NCBI GenBank assembly: GCA_002505765.1
Contig: DAVZ01000071.1
Span: 13,505-77,504, forward strand
Origin: Methanobacterium sp. UBA176
GTDB taxonomy: Archaea > Methanobacteriota > Methanobacteria > Methanobacteriales > Methanobacteriaceae
DNA length: 64,000 nucleotides
Direction: 5' to 3'
Shown: positions 29,529 through 39,911 of the stretch, in pieces
How positions within the stretch are numbered: the first letter of the stretch is position 1
Layout: each line of letters opens with the position of its first letter
Made by a program: the position numbers and the translations under genes
Notes under the pieces: generated by a model
The model's database searches: none
What the model saw: the letters and a program-made list of their open reading frames with translations, nothing else
Told to the model about the DNA's origin: nothing

Positions 29529-30767
29529 ATGAAGATTCTGGGTGTTCTGGATGCAGATTGGTTTGTGAAAGGCCCTCATCAATATCATCATCTTCTTGAA
29601 ATATTATCCTCCAGGGGTCATGAAATAGTTATTACGGATTTTGAAAATTACTGGCATCTGGTGGATGAGGGACGTTTTAAATCCAGAGAAAAGTTTGAAG
29701 GAGTATCCCGTTTTTATAAAAATGCAAATATAACTGTTTATCGTCCAGGTTTCATACGATTGCCAATGCTGGATTATGTATCTTACCTATTTTATTCAAG
29801 AGGTGAAATAAAGAAATTAATCAATGATTTTAAGCCTGACATTGTTATTGCCTTTACTGCAATTTTGAGCGCTTACTGGGGCATGAGATATGCAAGAAAA
29901 AACAATATTCCTTATATTTATTACTGGTTAGATGTGAATCATGAACTAATTCCATTTAATCTGGTCAGACCAATCGCTAAAGTTATTGAAAAAGAAATAA
30001 TAAAAAATTCCACGGCAATTATGGCCATTAACAAGGCTTTAATGGAATATATGGTTAATTTGGGAAATAATGGGGGTAATACTTATGTTATTCCTGGAGG
30101 GGTTGATTTTAACCATTTTGATCCGCTGAAGGTGGATCCAAATGTAATGCGTGAGAAATACTATCTTTCCAAAGATGATCTGGTTCTATTTTATATGGGA
30201 TGGATTTATGAATTTTCTGGTTTAGAGGAAGTAATAAGGGATATTTTGGAAATTAAAGATTTGCATCCATATTTGAAGTTAATGATTGTAGGTGAGGGCG
30301 ATAATTATTCCAGATTAAAAGGGATCGTGGATGATACAGGGGCTGAAGATAGGATTATTTTAACTGGTAAACGGCCCTATGAAGAAATGCCTTATCTGGT
30401 GGCTGCTTCTGATATTTGTCTTTTACCTGCTCAAAATAATAATGTTATGAGGAATATAGTGCCTATAAAAATTTACGAATATCTGGCCATGCATAAACCA
30501 GTTATTTCCACCAAACTCCCGGGAGTTTTGAAAGAATTTGGACATAATAATGGGGTAATTTATGTTGAATCACCTGATTTTGTGGTTAATAATGTAATCA
30601 GTTTAACTGGCGAAGATATTAAAAAAAATCAGTTAAAAGCTAAAGATTTTATTAAAGATTACAACTGGGATAACATTGTAAATAAATTTGAAAAAATCAT
30701 CGAATTAGTTCACGAATTGAACAGCAGAATTGAAGGGGATAGATATGTACAGAGCGTACATAAATAA
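29529..30767 (+). CDS. Glycosyltransferase, GT4-like
   Basis: 412 aa two-domain GT-B fold. The N-terminal Rossmann half is followed by the nucleotide-sugar half with VIPGGVDFNHFDP, LFYMGWIYEFSGLEEV, KLMIVGEGDNYSRL and the donor-binding segment NIVPIKIYEYLAMHKPVIST. The EX7E-type ending is VPIKIYEY. It probably transfers a sugar to a lipid-linked intermediate on the cytosolic membrane face. AAGGAGG before the ATG is strong. It overlaps the next gene by 23 nt. Confidence 0.88.
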   Translation: MKILGVLDADWFVKGPHQYHHLLEILSSRGHEIVITDFENYWHLVDEGRFKSREKFEGVSRFYKNANITVYRPGFIRLPMLDYVSYLFYSRGEIKKLINDFKPDIVIAFTAILSAYWGMRYARKNNIPYIYYWLDVNHELIPFNLVRPIAKVIEKEIIKNSTAIMAINKALMEYMVNLGNNGGNTYVIPGGVDFNHFDPLKVDPNVMREKYYLSKDDLVLFYMGWIYEFSGLEEVIRDILEIKDLHPYLKLMIVGEGDNYSRLKGIVDDTGAEDRIILTGKRPYEEMPYLVAASDICLLPAQNNNVMRNIVPIKIYEYLAMHKPVISTKLPGVLKEFGHNNGVIYVESPDFVVNNVISLTGEDIKKNQLKAKDFIKDYNWDNIVNKFEKIIELVHELNSRIEGDRYVQSVHK

Positions 30768-31785
30768 AGTCACTGACTTAAAAAAAGATTTAAATGAAAG
30801 TCTTGACTATATTAACTGGAAAAAAATAGTGAAAAAGGATTCAACAGTTTTTATAAAGCCAAATTTCACATTTCCTTACTACCAGAAGGGAATAACTACC
30901 AATCCTGAATTATTAAAGAATTTACTGGAGATAATCAAGAATAGGGCAGATAAGGTGATTTTAGGGGAATCTGATGGAGGTAATCATTCATTTACTGCAG
31001 ATGAAGCCTTTGAAGGGCATGGGATGAATGAAATATGTGGAGAGTTGGGAGTTGAGCTTCTTAATCTTTCTAAAATGCCTTCCAGTTTTGTTGAAGATAA
31101 AATACTGGATAAAAAGGTTAAAATCCTGGTTCCTGATCTTCTTTTAGATGGGATAGACAGTTTCATTTCTGTCCCCGTCCTTAAAGTGCATGTCATGACT
31201 GGAGTGACCCTGGGGATGAAAAATTTGTGGGGCTGCTATCCAGATACAATGAGATGCATGCACCATAAAAACCTGGATCATAAGCTTAGCCTACTTACTA
31301 AGGTTATTAATCCAAAAATTGTGATTATAGATGGTCTTTACGCTTTAGATGGGCACGGCCCAATGTTTGGAGAACCGGTTAGGCTCGATCTATTACTTTC
31401 AGCCAACAATCCTGTTGCATCTGATTTATTGGGTGCCAGTGTTATGGAAATGCCTCCTAAAAAAATAAATCACCTTCAAATTTCTGGTATGCGTGCTGAA
31501 AGAGCTAATCATGTTGCTGTAGCCGCCGAAGAAGGCCTTGGTCCAGGCAGTCTGGATGAGATAATAATTAGTCAGGACTGGAGGAAATTCAGACGTCCTT
31601 TTAGATTTGATAAGACATTGATGGATAGATTTTGCGTGCTGCCATTTAACAGTGAATTTATTTCTAAATTAATATTTGATTCGGTTTTTAGAAGACTCAT
31701 ATTCAAAATGTCGGATTTATTTATCAGAAATAAAGTTGAGATGGACATGGTTCATACCTTTAAAAGGTACGGGAGGAAAAAATGA
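30745..31785 (+). CDS. DUF362-family protein
   Basis: 346 aa from the ATG of MYRAYINKV, selected by GGGGAT 4 nt upstream; a TTG five codons earlier is unlikely. DUF362 signatures are KPNFTFP near the N-terminus, ITTNPELL, VILGESDGG, LKVHVMTGVTLGMKNLWG, and the late NPVASDLLGASVM segment. Many DUF362 proteins also carry a ferredoxin domain; this one does not, so it is the short version. Function is unknown. Its location, overlapping one glycosyltransferase gene and sharing an ATGA with the next, ties it to surface glycan synthesis. Confidence 0.82.
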   Translation: MYRAYINKVTDLKKDLNESLDYINWKKIVKKDSTVFIKPNFTFPYYQKGITTNPELLKNLLEIIKNRADKVILGESDGGNHSFTADEAFEGHGMNEICGELGVELLNLSKMPSSFVEDKILDKKVKILVPDLLLDGIDSFISVPVLKVHVMTGVTLGMKNLWGCYPDTMRCMHHKNLDHKLSLLTKVINPKIVIIDGLYALDGHGPMFGEPVRLDLLLSANNPVASDLLGASVMEMPPKKINHLQISGMRAERANHVAVAAEEGLGPGSLDEIIISQDWRKFRRPFRFDKTLMDRFCVLPFNSEFISKLIFDSVFRRLIFKMSDLFIRNKVEMDMVHTFKRYGRKK

Positions 31786-32957
31786 GAATTTTACATGTTA
31801 TTCCCCAGTTTTCATGGCAATACGGAGGATCTCAGAGGGTAGTTTATGATCTATCTAAAGTACTCCATGAAAGGGGCCATGATGTGACCATTTACACCAC
31901 AGATGAGGGTATGGGCAAACGCCTAAGAGAGGATGAGAAAATAGTATTTGATAACAACCAAGTGTTGGTCCGTTATTTTCCATGTATCAGCAACTGGATG
32001 GCGGATAAATTGAAACTGCATATTTCTCCATCCATGATGAAGGCACTGAGGGAAGAAATAACTGATTTTGATATTATACATCTGCATCAATTCAGGGGTT
32101 TAACCCATTTATACGCCTGGTATTATGCAAAAAAATATAGAAAACCATATATCCTCCAGGGCCACAATTCCACACCCTTACTGATAGAAAATCAGGGATC
32201 CCTACGCACTATTTTTAAAAAATTTTATGATAACATTATTGGAGATCGCATTGTTAATGATGCGGCTAAATTAATAGCTGTATCCAGAGAAGAGGTGGAA
32301 TATTACCAGAAACTGGTATTTAAAAAGAATATAACTCTTATTTACAATGGTATTGATTTAGAACCTTTTAAACAGCTGCCTGAATATGGAAAATTCCGGA
32401 AAAAGTATGGTGTCAGTGGAAAGATGTTACTTTATCTTGGAAGAATTAACAGTACAAAGGGCATAGATTTTTCCCTGAAAGCATTCAGGAAGGTTCTCGA
32501 TGAAAGAAGTGACTTGACAATGGTTATTGCTGGTTCAGACGATGGTTTTAAAGGTGATCTGGAGGGTTTAATAGAGAGGCTGGGTATTGAAGATAAGGTA
32601 ATATTTACAGGCTTTCTAGATGATTATGACAAGATATCGGCTTATTTAGATGCCGATATTTTTTTACATACAGTTGTGTATATGGGGGGAGTTGCACTAA
32701 CGCCCTTAGAATCAATACTGTGCAATACACCTGTTGTAGTAACAAAAGAGTGTGGTGAAATAATAGAAGATGCTGAATGCGGGTATTTAGTGGAGTATGG
32801 GGATGTAAATGATTTAAAGGATAAAATATTAAAATTAATTGAAGATAAAAGTATTTCTGAGGAAATGATCCATAAAGGGAAAAAATTTATCACCAGGAAT
32901 CTTGGATGGAGCAGCACGGTTAGAAACATAGAAAAGATATATGAGGATTGTACATGA
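31782..32957 (+). CDS. Glycosyltransferase, GT4 family
   Basis: 391 aa. N-terminal acceptor domain with the glycine-rich FSWQYGGSQRVVYDL, and a C-terminal donor domain with LIYNGIDLEPFKQLP, LLYLGRINSTKGIDFSLKAF, VIAGSDDGFKGDL, VIFTGFLDDYDKI and the metal-independent EX7E region (TPLESILCNTPVVVTKECGE). All parts are typical of GT4 retaining enzymes. The start overlaps the DUF362 stop (ATGA) with GGGAGG 5 nt upstream. Donor and acceptor unknown. Confidence 0.93.
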   Translation: MRILHVIPQFSWQYGGSQRVVYDLSKVLHERGHDVTIYTTDEGMGKRLREDEKIVFDNNQVLVRYFPCISNWMADKLKLHISPSMMKALREEITDFDIIHLHQFRGLTHLYAWYYAKKYRKPYILQGHNSTPLLIENQGSLRTIFKKFYDNIIGDRIVNDAAKLIAVSREEVEYYQKLVFKKNITLIYNGIDLEPFKQLPEYGKFRKKYGVSGKMLLYLGRINSTKGIDFSLKAFRKVLDERSDLTMVIAGSDDGFKGDLEGLIERLGIEDKVIFTGFLDDYDKISAYLDADIFLHTVVYMGGVALTPLESILCNTPVVVTKECGEIIEDAECGYLVEYGDVNDLKDKILKLIEDKSISEEMIHKGKKFITRNLGWSSTVRNIEKIYEDCT

Positions 32958-34156
32958 ATATACTGTTTATTCCCACTACTTTTGGATTATCTAAACCTGT
33001 AGGTGGAGGTCAAACCCGGCTTTTAAATATAGTCCGTGCTTTAAAGGAAAGAGGGCATAAAATTAAAGTTTTAGAGCCCCAATCATTATGGGATCCCAGG
33101 GATGAAGAAATAGCCGATGCTTACAACTACAGAGAATATAAGCTATTTGATCGGGGATTATTTACCTTTTTCAGGGATCTGGATCCGGGATTTATCTCTA
33201 AATTATCCCGGATAATTAAAAATGAAAATATAGATATTATAGATGTCTCCTATCCAGTGGGAGGCATAATCATGGCAAAATTCCTGAGCAGATTAAATGG
33301 AAACAACATTCCAGTTGTATATGGGGCTCATAACTTTGAATCTGAATTTATACGGGAAACATTTGCCCATAATCAAAACTATTCCCGTATAGAGAGAATT
33401 TTTTTCACTGCCTACATCAATTTCATGGAAAAAATGGTCTGCAGGAATGTGGCTGATTTTATAACTTCAGTAAGTAAATCTGATGCCCGAAAATTCATTG
33501 ATCAATATAAGCTGGCTGAAGAAAAGGTAAGGGTAGTTTCTTCTGGTTCTAATATTGTGGATATATCCAGATATAGGAGTGATAGGGAGAAAATTAAAAA
33601 AAGGTTGGGACTGGATAAATACAGGATAATAATATTTTTTCATGGATTTTATTCCTATTTACCCAATAGAGATGCTATAGATTCCATACAGGGATTCATA
33701 GCTCCGGAATTTGTGGGAAATAATGATATTTTGTTTTTAGTTGGAGGTAATGGTGTCCCTGAATTCAGCAATTCTAATGTTAAATCAATTGGTTTTATAG
33801 AAAATTTATATGAAGTTCTGGGAGTGGTGGATTTAGCTATTGTGCCCTTGAGATATGGTGCGGGAACCAAACTTAAATTTCTGGATTATCTATCTGCTGG
33901 AATTCCTGTGGTTTCGACAAAGAAAGGTTCTGAAGGTATAGATATTACAAATTATGAACATGCAATCGTTACAGATGATCTGGATGATGATTTTATTGAA
34001 GCAATAAGGTATCTTATTGAAAATAGAAATGAAAGGAGAATCATGGGAATTAATGCCCATAAATTGGCCAGAGAAAAGTATGACTGGCTTAAAATAGGTG
34101 AAAAGTTAGAATTTTTTTATAAAGAAATTTTGGGGAAGGTAAATGAATATAATTGA
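32954..34156 (+). CDS. Glycosyltransferase, GT4-like
   Basis: 400 aa from the ATG that overlaps the preceding stop, with GAGG 7 nt upstream. N-terminal GGGQTRLLNIVRALKERGH, PVVYGAHNFESEF (the acceptor-domain histidine), and C-terminal IIFFHGFYSYLPNRDAI, VGGNGVPEF and VPLRYGAGTKLKFLDYLSAG, a donor-site motif typical of GT4 enzymes of the sugar transferase/PLP12 type. Overlaps the next gene by 14 nt, so translation is coupled. Substrates not predictable. Confidence 0.9.
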   Translation: MNILFIPTTFGLSKPVGGGQTRLLNIVRALKERGHKIKVLEPQSLWDPRDEEIADAYNYREYKLFDRGLFTFFRDLDPGFISKLSRIIKNENIDIIDVSYPVGGIIMAKFLSRLNGNNIPVVYGAHNFESEFIRETFAHNQNYSRIERIFFTAYINFMEKMVCRNVADFITSVSKSDARKFIDQYKLAEEKVRVVSSGSNIVDISRYRSDREKIKKRLGLDKYRIIIFFHGFYSYLPNRDAIDSIQGFIAPEFVGNNDILFLVGGNGVPEFSNSNVKSIGFIENLYEVLGVVDLAIVPLRYGAGTKLKFLDYLSAGIPVVSTKKGSEGIDITNYEHAIVTDDLDDDFIEAIRYLIENRNERRIMGINAHKLAREKYDWLKIGEKLEFFYKEILGKVNEYN

Positions 34157-36476
34157 TAAATTAAGTATGGATGGAAATAGGGTTCTTCGTCAATTTGGTG
34201 ATGCCCATTTTGATGATGTATTCAGGATGAATGACTGGAAATTCAATAAATTCATTACTGTTATTTTAAGTTTTCAGTTTTTAGTGTGGGGTTTCTTTCT
34301 TCTAAATTACTGGGGTATTGAGTTTCCACTAATTGGATCATCAGTTATCTTTGTTTACCTTATCTTTGTCCCTGGAATTCTCCTGCTTAGAATAGGTAAA
34401 ATTCACAATCTCAGTGCAACAGAAACGTTATTATATACGGTTGGTTTGAGTGTTGCATTTTTAATGTTTTTCGGTCTGTTTGTGAACTTCATCATTCCCT
34501 TATTTGGAGTGGACAGGCCATTTTCATTCAATTATCTGGCCATATTTATCAGTATGTTTGTTTTGATAATGATCCTTTTAAGTGATTTAAGGGATAGAAA
34601 TTATGCACCTACCTTTAACAGTCATTATGATGTAAATTCGTTTCCGGTATTCTTATTTTTATGTTTATTGCCATTTCTTTCTATTTTAGGAACATTTCTG
34701 GTGAATAGTTTTAATGTAAATTATCTGTTGATGATTCTGATTTTACTGGTTTCTGTAGTTCCCTTATTAGTGACATTTAATAGAATCCCGTCCAATTTCT
34801 ATCCGCTTGCCGTTTTTTCAGTTTCATTATCTCTTATTTATCATACTTCCCTTATATCCACATATTTAACTGGCTGGGATATTCAGATGGAATATTATCT
34901 TTCTAATCTGGTCTTAACAAATGCATACTGGGATCAAACAATTGGTTTAAATTATAACAGCATGATCAGCGTCACTTTACTAGCCCCCCTTTTTTCAGAC
35001 CTCCTAAAAATGAATTTAACGACGGTTTTTAAGGTTATATATCCATTTTTATATTCTTTTGTCCCGGTTGGATTATTTATGATATTTAAAAAGCAAACCA
35101 ATGCTAAAATAGCCTTTTTATCATCTTTTCTTTTTATGTCAGTTTTTGTCTTTTATTTTGATATGATCTGGCTTGCAAGGCAGGAAATAGCTGAAATATT
35201 CCTCGTTTTAGTTCTTCTTCTACTTGTAAATGAAACAATAGTTAAATTTAAAAGGTCTATTCTTTTTGCTTTCTTTGCAGTCTGTATTGTTTTTTCTCAT
35301 TATGCAATATCCATCCTATGTTTCTACGGGTTTGTTTTCGCATTTCTAATTTTGAAATTAAAAAAGATACCTGCACTGGAGGAATTTTATTATAAATTAA
35401 TTGGAAAGGATAGAAATAATTATTTTACGCTAAAAAATGAAAATATGATAAATACTAGATTTATTCTATTTTTTTTCATAGTTATTCTTTCCTGGTATGT
35501 GTTTACTTCCAGTTCATCAATTATGGTTACCATTGTTGAATTTTTAAGAGTTTTAACAGTGGATTTTATCCCCAAATTCTTAAATCCGTTATTTTCAGAA
35601 AGTTCAGCACTGATACTTCAACAGCACGGCACTATGTTAGGCCAGATAAACAAAAATCTCCATTTAGTTACCCAGTTTTTCATCCTTATTGGATTGATAG
35701 GTGTACTGTTTAAAAGAGTTTACCTCCAGTTTAAAAGGGAATATGTGGCTTTTAGTATATCCAGTCTGTTATTATTGATTGCCAGTCTTGCTGTTCCCTA
35801 TCTTGCTGGACAGCTAAATGCACCAAGGTTGTATCATATACAATTAATAGTACTGGTTCCATTTTCTATAATTGGTGGAATAATGTTGTTTAACTTACTC
35901 TTTAAAGGTTTTAAAGGATTAAAAATAGCTCTTGCAAAAAAAAGTTTTTCCAATTCATTGCGTTTGCTTTCCATTTTTTTAGCTATATTTTTACTTTTTA
36001 ACACCTATTTTGTTAATGAATTAACCCTTACTGACCCTAAATCCATAGCCATTAGCAAAGGTTCAGTTGATAAATACGGGGATTTAAATTCTGCAAAGGA
36101 CTATTATGTTAGTTCATTCTACATAAGCAGGCAGGATGTGTACGGCATGAACTGGTTATTGAAAAATAAATATTCAAACCTTATATATGTGGATAGTCTC
36201 TACTGGCATATGTTTGAATCTTATGGAGTTTTTCCCATAGGGGGCCTGGATAATCTCAATAATTCATTATATCAGAATTCTACGCAATTATTGAATTTTG
36301 ATGGAGAGATGTATGAAAAGGTTTCTTATTTATACATGGGAACCTTTAATACAAAACATAATAGCTTTATATGGTGGATAAGTGAAAAATTTTTCTATGA
36401 AATTAGAATATTGCCCCAATCAACTGAAAAAAATGTGATATATTCTAATGGAAACAGTGAAATAGTAATTGAATAA
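34143..36476 (+). CDS. Large polytopic membrane protein, DUF2206-like
   Basis: 777 aa with about 14 hydrophobic helices in the first 640 residues and an extracytoplasmic C-terminal region of about 130 residues (after FLAIFLLFNTYFVNEL). The length, topology and the motif HYAISILCFYGFVFAF with NAPRLYHIQL fit the archaeal DUF2206 family as I remember it. The topology resembles GT-C glycosyltransferases that use lipid-linked sugars, so a role in transferring or polymerising the glycan outside the membrane is a reasonable inference. GGGGAAGGTAA before the ATG sets the start. It overlaps the preceding glycosyltransferase by 14 nt. Confidence 0.75.
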   Translation: MNIIDKLSMDGNRVLRQFGDAHFDDVFRMNDWKFNKFITVILSFQFLVWGFFLLNYWGIEFPLIGSSVIFVYLIFVPGILLLRIGKIHNLSATETLLYTVGLSVAFLMFFGLFVNFIIPLFGVDRPFSFNYLAIFISMFVLIMILLSDLRDRNYAPTFNSHYDVNSFPVFLFLCLLPFLSILGTFLVNSFNVNYLLMILILLVSVVPLLVTFNRIPSNFYPLAVFSVSLSLIYHTSLISTYLTGWDIQMEYYLSNLVLTNAYWDQTIGLNYNSMISVTLLAPLFSDLLKMNLTTVFKVIYPFLYSFVPVGLFMIFKKQTNAKIAFLSSFLFMSVFVFYFDMIWLARQEIAEIFLVLVLLLLVNETIVKFKRSILFAFFAVCIVFSHYAISILCFYGFVFAFLILKLKKIPALEEFYYKLIGKDRNNYFTLKNENMINTRFILFFFIVILSWYVFTSSSSIMVTIVEFLRVLTVDFIPKFLNPLFSESSALILQQHGTMLGQINKNLHLVTQFFILIGLIGVLFKRVYLQFKREYVAFSISSLLLLIASLAVPYLAGQLNAPRLYHIQLIVLVPFSIIGGIMLFNLLFKGFKGLKIALAKKSFSNSLRLLSIFLAIFLLFNTYFVNELTLTDPKSIAISKGSVDKYGDLNSAKDYYVSSFYISRQDVYGMNWLLKNKYSNLIYVDSLYWHMFESYGVFPIGGLDNLNNSLYQNSTQLLNFDGEMYEKVSYLYMGTFNTKHNSFIWWISEKFFYEIRILPQSTEKNVIYSNGNSEIVIE

Positions 36477-36602
36477 TTACATGCAGTTTGAAACCTTTTT
36501 AGATATATATGCAAAAAAAATAATAAAAAGAGACATTATTATGATTATTTATCCAAAATGGAGATATAAATAATAATTTTCTCTATTCGATTAGGTGATT
36601 AA

Positions 36603-37829
36603 ATGAGAATTTTATTCCTGGTAGAATCATTGGCCCTTGGAGGGGGAGCAGAAAAATTTGCAGTAAACCTGGGCGACCAGCTGCACAACAAAGGACACCA
36701 AATATTTTACCTAACTTTCCAGGATAAAGGTCCTAAATACGAATTTAAAGGTGAATATTATACCCTTAACCAGTATTACAATTATACAGGTACAGGAAAA
36801 ATAGACACCCTCCAAAAAATTGCAGACTTCTTTAAAAACAGCCTTAAAATAAAAAAAATTTGCAGGGAAAAAGGGATAGATGCCTTGATTTCAGTGGCCG
36901 GGGTTCAAAATTATCACGCTATTTTTAGCAGTATCCTTGGAAACAGGACAAAAATAATAGTCACCCAACATTCAGCTCCCCAGATTTTCAGTAAACGGGA
37001 AAAAAATGCCATGAAAATCCTGTATCCTCTATCCCATAAAATTGTATGCGATTCTGGAGCAATGGAAGACACATTTAAAAAAATGGGGATAAAAAACAAC
37101 ATTTTAACCCTCTATAATACATTAGACATTCAAAGATGCCTGGAGTTAGGTGAGGGAAAAATTTCTGATGAATTTCACAAATATAACTCTCCATTCGTAT
37201 TTATTTACGTAGGAAGGCTGAACTGGTCAAAAGGTCACTGGTATCTACTGAGAAGCTTTAAGAAGGTAGTAAAAAGATACGATAAAGTTAAACTATTTAT
37301 TCGTGGTGACGGTGATTTAAAAGAAGAAATAGAGGACTTTATTAAAAAATTAGGCCTTCAAAGCAATGCATTTATTTTAGAAAAGCAAGAAAATATCTTT
37401 TTGATTTTAAAAAATAGTAATTGTTTTGTCTTTCCATCCCTATTTGAAGGATTACCCCTTTCCCTTATAGAAGCTTTATCTGCAAATTTACCTGTTATTT
37501 CAACCGATTGCCAGACAGGACCCAGAGAGATTTTATGCCCCGAACTCCAATTAGATGAAAAGATAGAGTATCCCTATTTTGGTAAATATGGAATTTTAAT
37601 TGAACCTTTTATGGATGCAGATGAAATCCTGGTGAATACTCCAGAATTAGTTTTTAAAACGCTGGATGAAACACCATTAAGCAGGGAAGAAGAAATATTT
37701 GCAGACTTAATGATAAGGATGGTAGAAGATGGTAGATTAAGGGAGAAATATGCTGATGGATTGGAAAGAGCATGGGATTTTAATAATAATGAAAATATAA
37801 AAGTTTGGGAAAGCATAATACAAAAATAA
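36603..37829 (+). CDS. Glycosyltransferase, GT4 family
   Basis: 408 aa. N-terminal LVESLALGGGAEKFAVNLGDQLHNKGH, typical of GT4 acceptor domains; VTQHSAPQIF; then LTLYNTLDIQRC, FIYVGRLNWSKGHWYLL, LFIRGDGDLKEEI and FVFPSLFEGLPLSLIEALSANLPVIST, the complete EX7E donor site. AGGTGAT precedes the ATG at ideal spacing. It is separated by 126 bp from the previous gene, with TATA-like sequence in between, so it may have its own promoter. Confidence 0.93.
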   Translation: MRILFLVESLALGGGAEKFAVNLGDQLHNKGHQIFYLTFQDKGPKYEFKGEYYTLNQYYNYTGTGKIDTLQKIADFFKNSLKIKKICREKGIDALISVAGVQNYHAIFSSILGNRTKIIVTQHSAPQIFSKREKNAMKILYPLSHKIVCDSGAMEDTFKKMGIKNNILTLYNTLDIQRCLELGEGKISDEFHKYNSPFVFIYVGRLNWSKGHWYLLRSFKKVVKRYDKVKLFIRGDGDLKEEIEDFIKKLGLQSNAFILEKQENIFLILKNSNCFVFPSLFEGLPLSLIEALSANLPVISTDCQTGPREILCPELQLDEKIEYPYFGKYGILIEPFMDADEILVNTPELVFKTLDETPLSREEEIFADLMIRMVEDGRLREKYADGLERAWDFNNNENIKVWESIIQK

Positions 37830-37873
37830 TTCTAACCGATTAAAACATGTTTTGGATTAATACTGGTGATTGA

Positions 37874-39301
37874 GTGAATGCAGTTCAAAGAATAGCAAAA
37901 AATACAGGTTTACTGTTTATATCCAACATTATTGCATATGTAATGGCATTTTTTACCATGATTTACTCTGCCAGATATCTGGGAGTTGCTAATTTTGGTA
38001 TTCTGTCCTTTGGACTTGCATTTTCAGGTATCATGGTAATTTTTGCTGATTTAGGGTTGAGCTCCCTTACTGTAAGGGAAGTGGCAAGGGACAAAGAACT
38101 AAGCGAAAAATACATTAAAAATATAGGATTAATCAAGCTCATTTTATCATTAATTACATTTATCTCCAGCATACTGATACTTTTTATTATTGGATATGGT
38201 CTGGAAACCATTATAGTTGTTGCTTTAATTACCTGCTATTCTTTGTTTGCTTCCTTTTCTATAATGCTGTATTCTCTCTTTCAGGCACATGAAAAAATGG
38301 AATATCAAGCATTAGGAGCTGTTTTAAACGCTTTATTACTTTTAGCAGGTATTTTACTGGTAATATATTATAATATGGGAATTTTGAGCTTTGGTCTGGT
38401 TTATTTCTTTGCTGGTTTGTTTATATTTTTATTCAACTTTATTATTTGCAGATGGAAGTTTGTTTTACCAAGATTGGAGATTGATCTACCCTTCTGGAGG
38501 GAATTGTTCAGGGGAGCGCTTCCCCTTTCTCTGGCTATTATTTTTGCAACTATAGCCTTCAAAGTGGATACAGTTTTACTATCCATACTGGCTAACAATA
38601 TTTCTGTAGGAATTTACAGTGCATCTTATCGATTGATAGAGGTTTTATTGTTTATTCCTTCAGTTTTTATCATTTCGGTATATCCTGTCTTTTCATTGCT
38701 TTATAAATCATCCAGGGAATCTTTAAAATTCAGTTATGAAAAATCCTTCAAGTATTTAACCCTGATAAGCATTCCCATTGCCTTTGGAGTTACTTTACTG
38801 GCTGATGATGTAATCCTTTTACTTTATGGAACTCAATATACCGGAGCAGTGCTTGCACTTAAAATACTTATATGGGCTATCCCGGCTATTTTTTTAACTG
38901 ATCTATCCAATATAATCTTTATTTCAATGAACAGGCAAAATGTGGTTGTAAAATTTTTCATTATAATCATGATCATTAACATCACCCTTAATGTGATATT
39001 TATTCCAATGTTTAGCTATATAGCCGCTTCTGTGGTTACTGTTATTACAGAATTTACTTCTATGCTGTTTCTTTCATATTTCCTATATAGATATGTAGGT
39101 AAAATACAGTACAGATGGATAATAAAGCCTTTAATAGCCAGTTTAATAATGGGTCTATTTATTTTTTATACTGATTTGAATATTTTTGTGCACATATTGG
39201 TAGGAACAGGCATATACTTTTTAGCTCTTTTCTTTTTAGGAACATTTTCAGATGAAGATTTAGAGCTCTTTAAACGAATTATTGCAAGAAAAGAAAATTA
39301 A
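37874..39301 (+). CDS. Polysaccharide flippase (Wzx-like, MOP superfamily)
   Basis: 475 aa with about 12-14 hydrophobic helices. N-terminal NTGLLFISNIIAYVMAFFTMIYSARYLGVANFGILSFG is characteristic of the O-antigen flippase family, and VYPVFSLLYKSSRES with the central charged residues agrees. It would move lipid-linked oligosaccharides across the membrane. The GTG start is preceded by GGTGAT. Its stop overlaps by 4 nt the convergent stop of the acetyltransferase gene on the minus strand, so transcription from both sides meets here. Confidence 0.92.
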   Translation: MNAVQRIAKNTGLLFISNIIAYVMAFFTMIYSARYLGVANFGILSFGLAFSGIMVIFADLGLSSLTVREVARDKELSEKYIKNIGLIKLILSLITFISSILILFIIGYGLETIIVVALITCYSLFASFSIMLYSLFQAHEKMEYQALGAVLNALLLLAGILLVIYYNMGILSFGLVYFFAGLFIFLFNFIICRWKFVLPRLEIDLPFWRELFRGALPLSLAIIFATIAFKVDTVLLSILANNISVGIYSASYRLIEVLLFIPSVFIISVYPVFSLLYKSSRESLKFSYEKSFKYLTLISIPIAFGVTLLADDVILLLYGTQYTGAVLALKILIWAIPAIFLTDLSNIIFISMNRQNVVVKFFIIIMIINITLNVIFIPMFSYIAASVVTVITEFTSMLFLSYFLYRYVGKIQYRWIIKPLIASLIMGLFIFYTDLNIFVHILVGTGIYFLALFFLGTFSDEDLELFKRIIARKEN

Positions 39302-39909
39302 TATTTTTTAAAGCATAATCCATCACCATCAAGATGCATACTGAACTTTTCCAGGAAAAAAATTCTCCAGTATTTGAGGAAACCTGTCCTGGAAAATTTA
39401 GAATATTCAATGGTTTTAATTGATGGTATATTACTGGTTAAAACGATACCATATGCTTCTTTTTGGTTATATTTATTTTTAATCAGATTCAAAGAAAAAT
39501 TTAACATTTTTTTTGCTATTCCCCTACATCTGCATTCTTCCCTAACATAGCTGTTCCATAAATAAGCTCCTTTAAAGTGAAAGATTCTTTCTACTTCTGT
39601 AACTTTCGCATGTTTAAAGCTTATCCACATATAACCAACCCACAGGTTATTTAAGAATGCAGCAATTAAAATATGGTCATCCATTATGTATGATTGGAAT
39701 TCATCCTTTAATTTCCCAAATTGGTCAAGATCCTCTATTTTACATTCTTTTATAATAATATTTTTTGTTTCAGGCGCTTTAAGTTTCATATCATCCAGAT
39801 TGATTTTAAAAACATAGGCTTCATTAAAAATGATCCCTATCCTGTTAAGGTAATATTTAACATGGGGCCAGAATTTGAAATTTTTAATTGTTGAGGTTTT
39901 ATTTTTCAT
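39298..39909 (-). CDS. GNAT-family N-acetyltransferase
   Basis: 203 aa. After about 50 variable residues, a GNAT fold: KECKIEDLDQFGKL (strand 1/helix 1), FLNNLWVGYMWISF, and the acetyl-CoA pyrophosphate loop VREECRCRGIAKKML, followed by YGIVLTSNIPSIK. Cytosolic. Only 2 nt separate it from the upstream FemX-like gene, and no ribosome binding site is visible, so translation is probably coupled. Together they may acylate a sugar or peptide of the cell envelope. Substrate unknown. Confidence 0.82.
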   Translation of the reverse strand: MKNKTSTIKNFKFWPHVKYYLNRIGIIFNEAYVFKINLDDMKLKAPETKNIIIKECKIEDLDQFGKLKDEFQSYIMDDHILIAAFLNNLWVGYMWISFKHAKVTEVERIFHFKGAYLWNSYVREECRCRGIAKKMLNFSLNLIKNKYNQKEAYGIVLTSNIPSIKTIEYSKFSRTGFLKYWRIFFLEKFSMHLDGDGLCFKKY

Positions 39910-39911
39910 TT

